Of a DNA stretch of 64,000 bases, positions 52,277-59,097 are shown in pieces. The position numbers were made by a program, and so were the translations under genes. The notes beneath the pieces were generated by a model. The model did not search any database and was not told the DNA's origin. It was given only the letters and a program-made list of their open reading frames with translations. Numbering within the stretch: the first letter of the stretch is position 1; every line of letters begins with the position of its first letter. Origin of the DNA: Duganella flavida (GTDB lineage Bacteria; Pseudomonadota; Gammaproteobacteria; Burkholderiales; Burkholderiaceae_D); assembly GCF_009857445.1 (NCBI RefSeq), contig NZ_WWCN01000001.1, forward strand, positions 1 to 64,000. The letters are read 5' to 3'.

Positions 52277-52933
52277 CTACCGTCTCCGATATTGCCCATT
52301 AAAGCTCACATTCAAGCCGCCGCAGCCTGACTCTTCCTTCACTTCGATCACATTGTCGTGTAGCGCCAATTTTGCAGAGCATCCATCGGCATCGAAGACC
52401 GCAATCCCATCCGCCCCAACTGGCTTGGAATAACCCAGTATCTCTCCGTCATTGATTTGACCATTTTTTGCATTTGGCCCGTACCAAAGCGCCCGGCCCG
52501 AAATAAACAAGCGGCCGGAACGCAGTCCGAGGATGGACATCGATGCCGTGTCCTGGTCTTCCTTGCCCTTCCAATACCGCACAAAACTGCCCGTCCATTT
52601 GGAAGCCAGATCGGTTGATGCCGATACGCCATTGAGTATCTCAATGCGTTCAGTGAACTCCTTCTTGAGACATGCCACGTCGTCGCATGAAGTCAATCGA
52701 TACGACGAGAGCCAGTCACGCTGCGACTGTTTTATACCGAGCTTGTTGCCTACCCGGCTGTAAGCGCTCCTGTACGCAACAGCCAAAGCTTCATCAAGGG
52801 CCGACATTGCGCCATCCGAACAAATCAGTTTTTCCGTCTTGGATTTTGCTTTTGCGCAGTCGAAGCTTGCAACAGAAGCTGTCAGTGACACGATGCAAGC
52901 CAGTGCGGCGAAAGCCCGCATTTTCATCTTCAT
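52277..52933 (-). CDS. Exported protein with LprI-like N-terminal domain
   Basis: The 218-residue protein has a signal peptide (SVA near 22) and then the Cys pattern of the LprI/DUF1311 lysozyme-inhibitor-like domain. Segments SFDCAKAKSKTEKLICSDGAM and DEALAVAYRSAY come first. QRDWLSSYRLTSCDDVACLKK with four Cys follows. The second half (residues about 110-218) is unassigned, ending CGGLNVSFNGQYRRR. It starts the minus-strand unit that continues into the ExbD-like lipoprotein, 5 bases apart, and to the beta-lactamase-fold gene. Confidence 0.75.
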   Translation of the reverse strand: MKMKMRAFAALACIVSLTASVASFDCAKAKSKTEKLICSDGAMSALDEALAVAYRSAYSRVGNKLGIKQSQRDWLSSYRLTSCDDVACLKKEFTERIEILNGVSASTDLASKWTGSFVRYWKGKEDQDTASMSILGLRSGRLFISGRALWYGPNAKNGQINDGEILGYSKPVGADGIAVFDADGCSAKLALHDNVIEVKEESGCGGLNVSFNGQYRRR

Positions 52934-52953
52934 TTTTATAGTTCAAACCTGTG

Positions 52954-53694
52954 TTATCTGGAACTGCGCACCTGCCGCACCGCATCCCAGTAGCTGTCGA
53001 CCTGCGCCTGGTGCTTCTGGTAGTAAGCCTTGTTGACCACCAGGTACATCGGCGTGGTGATCAGCGGTGTCGGCAGCATGTCGATTTCGCCCTTGTACTT
53101 GCGGCCGATGATGGCTTCACCCTCGCCTTGCTGCGTGACCACCGCCGCCACCCGGTTTTGCGCCAGCATGGCAAACGCCTGCTCCGGACTGGCCGCGCTG
53201 TCGTCGATCACCACATTGAGCTGGCGCAGCAGCGCCACGTGCAGCAAACCGGGCTGCGTGCCGACCGGCTGGCGGCCGAGGTTGATGAATTGCTTGCCGT
53301 CCCAGTCCACCGTGCCGCCATGCCGGCGCGACACCGAGAAACTCAACTCGCCCACCGCGCGGCTGGTGTCGGGCTGCGAATCTTTCATCGGGAACGCACT
53401 ATAGGCGCTGCGCTCCTCAATGAAGGCAGCCAGCATGGCGTCCACCTGCCCAGTGCGCAGCTGCTCCATGCATTGGAAACGTGGCGCCACCACCGTCTGG
53501 ATCTGCACCGCCTGCAAGCGCGCAGCGCGGCGCAGCACTTCCTGCGCGCTGCCAGAACCGTCGGGATAAGTCATCGGAGGGAAGGGATGGTCGAAGATGC
53601 ACATTTTCACCTCCAGCGGCGCAGCTTGCGCCAGCAGCGGAAAACCCAGCAGTAGCGGCATAAGCATCGGGCGCACGGCAGCTCTCCCTTTCAT
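52954..53694 (-). CDS. Periplasmic substrate-binding protein (SBP type 3)
   Basis: The 246-residue protein has a signal peptide (AQAAP near 24) and the extracellular solute-binding (family 3, amino-acid type) fold: VKMCIFDHPFPPMTYPDGSGSAQEV is the first lobe, LRTGQVDAMLAAFIEERS the hinge, and GELSFSVSRR the second-lobe entry. No ABC permease or ATPase is near, so it may be an orphan binder or a sensor input. I start at the ATG at 53694; a TTG at 53706 is possible and neither has a strong ribosome site. It diverges from tetR. Confidence 0.85.
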   Translation of the reverse strand: MKGRAAVRPMLMPLLLGFPLLAQAAPLEVKMCIFDHPFPPMTYPDGSGSAQEVLRRAARLQAVQIQTVVAPRFQCMEQLRTGQVDAMLAAFIEERSAYSAFPMKDSQPDTSRAVGELSFSVSRRHGGTVDWDGKQFINLGRQPVGTQPGLLHVALLRQLNVVIDDSAASPEQAFAMLAQNRVAAVVTQQGEGEAIIGRKYKGEIDMLPTPLITTPMYLVVNKAYYQKHQAQVDSYWDAVRQVRSSR

Positions 53695-53743
53695 AGTTGA
53701 CAACAAATATCTTATCGCACCGCCGCAAAAAGTTCTTGACTTA

Positions 53744-53769
53744 TTTAAGACGACCGGTCATATTGTAGT
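53744..53769. promoter_or_regulatory. TetR operator copy 1
   Basis: The 26-base block TTTAAGACGACCGGTCATAT plus TGTAGT is repeated exactly at 54366-54391. It centres on GACCGGTC (53752-53759) and ends 1 base before the tetR start, so bound regulator would block its own expression. Confidence 0.85.
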
Positions 53770-53770
53770 C

Positions 53771-54349
53771 ATGGCTAAAGCAAACGTTAAAGAGCAGATC
53801 GTCACCACCAGCTTGCAGCTCCTGCACAGCAAGGGCTTCAACGCCACCAGCGTACAGGACATTACCGACGCTGCCGGGGTGCCGAAAGGCTCGTTCTACA
53901 ACCACTTTTCCAGCAAGGAAGCGCTGGGACTGGAAGTGTTGCAACGTTACACGGAAGGCGTAGGCCAGCTGGCAACGCCCCTGCAAGACCTTAGCCTGGC
54001 GCCGCGCCAGCGCCTGCAACAGTATTTTGAGCGCATGATCGCCGGCAACGCCAGCAACTGCTTCCATTTCGGCTGCTTGCTGGGCAACTTCAGCACCGAG
54101 CTGTCAAACCAGATTCCAGCCATGCGCAGCGCCATGCGTGACGCCTACAGCGGTTCGGTGGCAGCGCTGGCGGCCGTGATTGCCGACGGCCAGCAAGACG
54201 GCAGCATCAATGCTGACGTGCCCGCCGCCGAACTTGCCGGCTTCGTCAACGACGCCTGGCAAGGTGCGGTGTTGCGCGCCAAGTCCGAGCAAAGCAGCGA
54301 ACCGCTGGAGCGCTTCGTGCGCATGGTACTGGGCCGTATTTTGACCTGA
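53771..54349 (+). CDS. TetR/AcrR family regulator
   Basis: The 192-residue protein has a TetR N-terminal helix-turn-helix: MAKANVKEQIVTTSLQLLHS, then GFNATSVQDITDAAGVPKGSFYNHFSSKEAL, the clearest family signature. A C-terminal ligand domain (residues about 70-190, with CFHFGCLLGNFSTEL) follows and resembles the LmrA/YxaF-type ligand-binding group. I start at the ATG at 53771; the frame to 53597 overlaps the divergent gene. The 26-base operator in front of it is copied before the SDR gene, so it should repress both itself and the SDR. Confidence 0.93.
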   Translation: MAKANVKEQIVTTSLQLLHSKGFNATSVQDITDAAGVPKGSFYNHFSSKEALGLEVLQRYTEGVGQLATPLQDLSLAPRQRLQQYFERMIAGNASNCFHFGCLLGNFSTELSNQIPAMRSAMRDAYSGSVAALAAVIADGQQDGSINADVPAAELAGFVNDAWQGAVLRAKSEQSSEPLERFVRMVLGRILT

Positions 54350-54365
54350 TTTTTTTTCGGCCGTT

Positions 54366-54391
54366 TTTAAGACGACCGGTCATATTGTAGT
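54366..54391. promoter_or_regulatory. TetR operator copy 2
   Basis: Exact copy of the 26 bases at 53744-53769, with GACCGGTC at 54374-54381, placed 27 bases before the SDR start. Confidence 0.85.
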
Positions 54392-54418
54392 TTTACTTTA
54401 ACCCTGAAAGGAAGCATC

Positions 54419-55129
54419 ATGAACTTCAAAGACTCCGTCGTCCTCGTTACCGGCGCCAACCGTGGTTTGGGCAAAGCCCTGGCGCAAGCGGCCGTCCAAG
54501 CCGGCGCGCGCAAAGTCTACGCCGCCGCCCGCAACCCAGCCTCGGTCGACATTGCCGGCGTTACGCCGATCAAGCTGGACGTGACCAACGCTGCCGACAT
54601 CGCCGCCGCCGTGCAAGCGATTCCCGACCTGACCATTTTGATCAACAATGCCGGCATCTCCACCGGCAGCGGCGTCACCACCGCCGACGCCCTGCAAGCG
54701 GCGCGTGATGAACTGGAAGTGAACTTCTTCGCGCCACTGGCAGTGAGCCACGCGTTTGCGCCGGTACTGGGCCGCAATGGCGGTGGCGCCATCATCAACG
54801 TCCTGTCGGCGCTGAGCTGGATCAGCCTGCCGAGCACCGGCACCTACAGCGCCTCCAAAGCGGCGGCGTGGGCACTCACCAACGGCCTGCGGGGCGAACT
54901 ACGCGCACAAAACACCCATGTGCTGGGCGCCCACATGGGCTATATGGACACCGACATGACAGCCGGCGTCGACGCACCGAAATCGGCGCCAGCCGACATC
55001 GCCGCCGCCATCGTCACCGCGCTGCAGGCGAACCAGGATGAGGTACTGACTGACGCTACTTCGCAACAAGTCAAAGCCGGCTTTGCTGCACCGCGCAGCG
55101 CCTATCTGGGCGAGCCGCGCGCCGTGTAA
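54419..55129 (+). CDS. Short-chain dehydrogenase/reductase
   Basis: The 236-residue SDR has the cofactor motif VLVTGANRGLGKALAQ, the NNAGIS loop (ILINNAGIS), and the catalytic Ser/Tyr/Lys in VLSALSWISLPSTGTYSASKAA (Tyr-x-x-x-Lys). Arg in GANRG and a lack of an acidic residue at the end of strand 2 (YAAARNP) favour NADP(H). AAAGGAAG precedes the ATG. It is controlled by the TetR gene just upstream through the shared operator; such TetR/SDR pairs often respond to a reactive aldehyde or quinone, but the substrate is not known. Confidence 0.92.
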   Translation: MNFKDSVVLVTGANRGLGKALAQAAVQAGARKVYAAARNPASVDIAGVTPIKLDVTNAADIAAAVQAIPDLTILINNAGISTGSGVTTADALQAARDELEVNFFAPLAVSHAFAPVLGRNGGGAIINVLSALSWISLPSTGTYSASKAAAWALTNGLRGELRAQNTHVLGAHMGYMDTDMTAGVDAPKSAPADIAAAIVTALQANQDEVLTDATSQQVKAGFAAPRSAYLGEPRAV

Positions 55130-55468
55130 CTTGCGCCGCGCCGCAGCATTGAGGCGGCCGTAAAAAGCGGCCGCCTCCGATAGAAATAATTTTTAGAGTC
55201 TGCAATAAATTGCGTATTTTCAAGCACCGAAACCGGGCATAATCGATTACTCAGCCAGGTGAAAAAGCCCACGATCTAGCCGGCTTGACGTGTGCGTAAC
55301 TCGTTTTCCCCGCCGGTAATGCTTCGCTTTGTATTGCCTCACAACTAGTTGTGAACAATTGTAAAACGGCGTTGTATGAGCCCATCTCGCAAGCTATCGT
55401 ATTAGCTTGCATGTGCTCCTCTGCGATCGCCACCGCGCAGCCTAGTCACACGAAATACGGGAAACGCT
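55130..55468. other. Regulatory intergenic region with palindromes
   Basis: The 339-base region holds no gene but three palindromic elements. A 10-bp hairpin (GAGGCGGCCG / CGGCCGCCTC, 55151-55177) is probably the SDR terminator, although the T run is offset. TCACAACTAGTTGTGA (55339-55354) is a perfect 16-bp palindrome. GCAAGCTA / TAGCTTGC (55389-55410) is an 8-bp stem. The last two lie 60-130 bases before the hemerythrin-like gene. Confidence 0.6.
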
Positions 55469-56029
55469 ATGCTTACTGCCACCTACGTCTTGTTGACACT
55501 CTCTATCGAACAAAAAAAAGAACGCCACTTTATTTCGCGTCTGCTGCAATACGTGCAGTCGATCGCGCGCCGTCCGCAGGAAATCGATCCTGTGTTCATT
55601 GAAACCCAGCTCAAGGAGCTGACCAGCTTTGCCGAAGCCCGCCACCAGCGCAAGGTGGAAGCCTGCCTGATGCCGGCTGTACGCGCCGCCGACGCCAGCT
55701 GCGCCGCGCTGCTGAATGATCTTGAATCGCTGAGCCAGCGCGGCAGCGCCATGCTCAACGCCGTCTACCGCTGCCTGCGCCGCGCCATGCGCCGCAGCGC
55801 CTCGCAGGGCAAATTCCTGTGCAAAACCGTGGATTTGTATTGCCAGAACCTGCTCAAGCGCCTCGACAAGGAAGAGCAGGAATTGCTGCCGCTGGCGCAG
55901 AAGGTGATTTCCAGCGAGGAGTGGTTTGAAATCGGCAGCAAGTTCCTGGCGCACGACGACGACGACGCCGCCTCCCGCCCGGAACTGCGCCCACGCCGCG
56001 ATTACCTCAGCATGGGCTACGCCGCTTAA
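55469..56029 (+). CDS. Hemerythrin-like helical protein
   Basis: The 186-residue all-helical protein has the shape of an HHE/hemerythrin bundle. Helices run at about 1-30, 40-95, 100-125 and 125-155, with the last reading LLKRLDKEEQELLPLAQKVIS and EEWFEIGSKF, close to the HHE fourth-helix pattern. The typical metal-binding His residues of the fold are mostly absent (only HxxE in part), so iron or oxygen binding is doubtful. The Asp run at 160-164 (HDDDDA) is unusual. The gene overlaps the M20 gene stop by 4 bases. Function is unknown. Confidence 0.55.
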   Translation: MLTATYVLLTLSIEQKKERHFISRLLQYVQSIARRPQEIDPVFIETQLKELTSFAEARHQRKVEACLMPAVRAADASCAALLNDLESLSQRGSAMLNAVYRCLRRAMRRSASQGKFLCKTVDLYCQNLLKRLDKEEQELLPLAQKVISSEEWFEIGSKFLAHDDDDAASRPELRPRRDYLSMGYAA

Positions 56030-57483
56030 GCACCGTTCCTGGCCAGCTGCACGTAGAAGCGCACCGCTTCCAGATAATTGTCCACGCCAATGCGCTCATT
56101 GGTGCCGTGGAAGCGCGGCAGGTCGTCCTTGCCCGCGCGTACCGGCGAGAAGCGGTACACGTTCTCGCTCAGACCACCGTAATGGCGCGAGTCGGTAGCG
56201 CCGATCACGATGCCCGGCGCCACCACCGCGTCGCTGAACACTTCGCGGATGGTACGGTTAATCAGCGCATACTGCGGCGACGCCACCGGTGACACGCGCG
56301 ACGGCTCCGCTGCGCCGGCATCCAGCTCGGCATGCACGTCGGCGTTATTGACCGCTTGCTTGACATGCTCCACCACCCCGGCCACGGTATCGCCCGGACG
56401 CAGGCGAAAATTGACCACCGCATCCGCGCGGCCAGGCAGCACATTATCCTTGTTACCGGCATGGACCACCGTCAGCGCGGTGGTGGTGCGCAGCATGGCA
56501 TTGGTGCCGGCGTTCTGCTCCAGCTGCTGCTTCACCATCGGCGCGAACAGCCACAGGTTGGACAACGCCACGCGGTTCAGGCCCGGCATCTCCGGCGCCA
56601 CCACGTCGAACATCTCGCGTGCGACGCCGGTCAACTCGGCTGGCATCTGATGACGTTCAAGATCGGCCAGCGCCGCGCTCATGGCGCCAATGGCGGTCTT
56701 CTGCGGCGGCATCGATGAGTGGCCCGGCGCCGTCGTCACCGACAGGTTGACGCTCGCATAGCCCTTCTCCGCCACGCCGATCAGCGCCACCGGTTTGCTG
56801 ATGCCGCTCATGATGCCCTGCGTGACCAGCATGCCCTCGTCCAGTACATAATCGAGCTTCACGCCGCGCTCCTTGAGCAGTTTGGCGATGACGACCGCGC
56901 CACGGCGACCACCCACTTCCTCGTCTGCGCCGTAGCCAAGATAGATGGTGCCGCGCGGCTGGTAGCCTGCGGCCAGCAGCGTTTCCACCGCTTCCATCTG
57001 CGCCACCACGCTGCCCTTGTCGTCCCACGAGCCGCGCCCCCAGACGAAACCGTCCTTCACCACACCGTCGAACGGCGGCTGCGCCCAGTTGGCTTCCGTG
57101 CCCGGCGCCACCGGCACCACATCCTGGTGCGCCAGCCACATGACCGGCTTGGCTTGCGGATCACTGCCCTGCCACGTGAACAGCATGGCCTGCCCCACCA
57201 TCTCGCGTTTCAGCGTAGCGTGCAGGCGCGGGAAGGCTTGCTGCAAGTAAGCCTGGAAGCGGGTGAATTCTTCGGCGTTGGTATCAGCCGATGCGGCGTC
57301 CGAAATGGTGCGGAATTTCAGCGCACCGGCCAGCCGCGCGGCCACCGCCTCGCGTTCCAGCGCCAGTGGCGCTAGCGGTTTCACCTCGATCTGGCGCGAC
57401 GCCAGGCGCAAAGTATTCCACGCCACCACCGCCACCACGACGGCAACCGCCAACAAAACAGCCCACAAAATCCGCTTCAACAT
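56026..57483 (-). CDS. M20 family metallopeptidase, membrane-anchored
   Basis: The 485-residue protein begins with one N-terminal helix (LLAVAVVVAVVAWNTL), a membrane anchor or uncleaved signal. The catalytic domain resembles the PM20D1/carboxypeptidase S group: WLAHQDVVPVAPG (His/Asp ligands), GSWDDKGS (bridging Asp), GADEEVGGRRGAV (catalytic Glu), VLDEG and finally ATDSRHYGGLSENVY with the last His. A lid dimerisation domain (residues about 240-350) interrupts it. It may hydrolyse N-acyl amino acids or dipeptides at the cell surface. It is convergent with the 55469 gene. Confidence 0.92.
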   Translation of the reverse strand: MLKRILWAVLLAVAVVVAVVAWNTLRLASRQIEVKPLAPLALEREAVAARLAGALKFRTISDAASADTNAEEFTRFQAYLQQAFPRLHATLKREMVGQAMLFTWQGSDPQAKPVMWLAHQDVVPVAPGTEANWAQPPFDGVVKDGFVWGRGSWDDKGSVVAQMEAVETLLAAGYQPRGTIYLGYGADEEVGGRRGAVVIAKLLKERGVKLDYVLDEGMLVTQGIMSGISKPVALIGVAEKGYASVNLSVTTAPGHSSMPPQKTAIGAMSAALADLERHQMPAELTGVAREMFDVVAPEMPGLNRVALSNLWLFAPMVKQQLEQNAGTNAMLRTTTALTVVHAGNKDNVLPGRADAVVNFRLRPGDTVAGVVEHVKQAVNNADVHAELDAGAAEPSRVSPVASPQYALINRTIREVFSDAVVAPGIVIGATDSRHYGGLSENVYRFSPVRAGKDDLPRFHGTNERIGVDNYLEAVRFYVQLARNGA

Positions 57484-57633
57484 AATCGTTTTATCCCGTT
57501 AAAAGTGCACCATTTCGGACACTGTTGTTTTGCGTTCCATGGCGCGATTCTAAAGCTTGCACCGGCCATATCGTGCAGCTAATATCGCCAATATGCAGAC
57601 CAATCCCGCCACCGTCCTTGAACTGCTCGCATC

Positions 57634-59025
57634 ATGAACCACGGCGCCACGATCCTGCACCTGCGCGGCGCTGCCGGCATGGATGCCATCTACCGCAAAA
57701 TCAGCTGGCGTTTGCTGCCGCTGCTGATGTTGTGCTACATCGCCGCCTATCTTGACCGCGTCAACGTCGGCTACGTCAAACTGCAGATGGGCGCCGCCCT
57801 CGATTTCAGCGAACAAGTGTATGTACTTGGCGTTGCTGTCTTCTTTCTCGGTTACTGCCTGTGCGGACTGCCGGCCAACCTGCTGCTGGAAAAAATCGGC
57901 GCGCGCAAAATGCTGCTGCGCCTCATGCTGTGCTGGGGCGCTATCGCCGCCGCCTGCGCCTTCGTGCGCGAGCCCATTGAGTTTTACGTCCTGCGCTTTT
58001 TACTCGGCATGCTGGAAGCGGGCTTCGTGCCTGGCGTACTGCTGTACCTGACCTGGTGGTATCCGTCCGCGCGGCGCGCGCGGGCATTCGCCATCTTTGC
58101 CTCCGCCGCGCTGATGGCAGGCATCGTCGCCGGTCCGCTATGCGCCGCCACCATGCACCAGCTGCGTGACTACGGCGCCATCGACGGCTGGCAGTGGATG
58201 CTGGTGTCGCAAGGCTTGCCGGTCGTGCTGCTTGGCGTGCTGACCTACTTCTACCTGGACGACAAACCTGAAGATGCGAGCTGGCTGTCGCCGTTCGAAC
58301 AGAAAATGGTGGAGCAAGACCTGGAACGCGATGAAGAGGCGCTGAACTACGGCGCCGCCACCATCACAAACGACGAAGAGCCGTCCGCACTGGCCACCAT
58401 CTGGTCGCTGCTGCGTGAACCGTCGATCGCCCTGCTGGCCCTCTCCAACCTGCTGCTGCTCGGCGCCAGCTACGCGCTGGTGTTCTGGTCGCCGACGTTG
58501 ATGCAGCGCTGGGGCGCAGGAAGCCATATGCAGCTTGGCTTGCTGACCGCCCTACCCAACTTGGCCGGCATCATCGGCATGATCCTGATCGGCTACGATT
58601 CCGACCGCCGGCGCGAACGGCGCGGCCACTTCGTCGCCTGCATGGTGCTGGCGGCGGGCGGACTTGGACTCGCCATCGCCGCCGACAACGGCCTCGCATG
58701 GTCGCTGGCCGGCCTGACGCTGGCGACGCTGGGCATTGCCGCCGGCGCACCGCTGCTGCTCGCCATTTTGGCCGGCATGCTGAATCGCCGCCGCGCCGCC
58801 GCCGGCATCGCGCTGGTGGGCAGCGTCGGCTTGCTGGGTGGCGCGCTAGGTCCTTCGTTCAGTGAACGCATGCTGCACTGGGGTGGCAGCGCCGGCATGC
58901 TGGCCGCGTTGATCGTACTGTATCTCGCGGCCGGCGCCGTCCTGCTGTGGGCCTTGCGCCTCGCACCACGGCGCGGCGGCCCTGACGCCGGCCATGGCCA
59001 AACCGACAAGATGGCTCGGAATTAA
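57634..59025 (+). CDS. MFS transporter (anion:cation symporter type)
   Basis: The 463-residue permease has 12 helices. The N-terminal motif IAAYLDRVNVGYVKLQM is the signature of the ACS family of MFS symporters (phthalate, hexuronate, tartrate and similar organic anions). A large cytoplasmic loop (residues about 205-250, acidic, KPEDASWLSPFEQKMVEQDL) separates the halves and contains the family SPFE/EQ-W-L element. No catabolic genes adjoin, so the substrate is unknown. An internal Met at 57679 is an alternative start; neither has a clear ribosome site. Confidence 0.9.
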   Translation: MNHGATILHLRGAAGMDAIYRKISWRLLPLLMLCYIAAYLDRVNVGYVKLQMGAALDFSEQVYVLGVAVFFLGYCLCGLPANLLLEKIGARKMLLRLMLCWGAIAAACAFVREPIEFYVLRFLLGMLEAGFVPGVLLYLTWWYPSARRARAFAIFASAALMAGIVAGPLCAATMHQLRDYGAIDGWQWMLVSQGLPVVLLGVLTYFYLDDKPEDASWLSPFEQKMVEQDLERDEEALNYGAATITNDEEPSALATIWSLLREPSIALLALSNLLLLGASYALVFWSPTLMQRWGAGSHMQLGLLTALPNLAGIIGMILIGYDSDRRRERRGHFVACMVLAAGGLGLAIAADNGLAWSLAGLTLATLGIAAGAPLLLAILAGMLNRRRAAAGIALVGSVGLLGGALGPSFSERMLHWGGSAGMLAALIVLYLAAGAVLLWALRLAPRRGGPDAGHGQTDKMARN

Positions 59026-59097
59026 GGGTTGGGCTAGAATCTGGAACGCGCTGCGATCCGGCGCCCCCGATCACCCAACCTACAAGCGAAACTACCG

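Noticed and set aside
53597..53770. Extended N-terminus of the TetR gene
   Set aside because: It overlaps the divergent binding-protein gene and the operator; the TetR family starts at 53771.
55251..55602. Small ORFs on both strands before the hemerythrin-like gene
   Set aside because: They overlap palindromic regulatory DNA or the gene itself and have no start signals.
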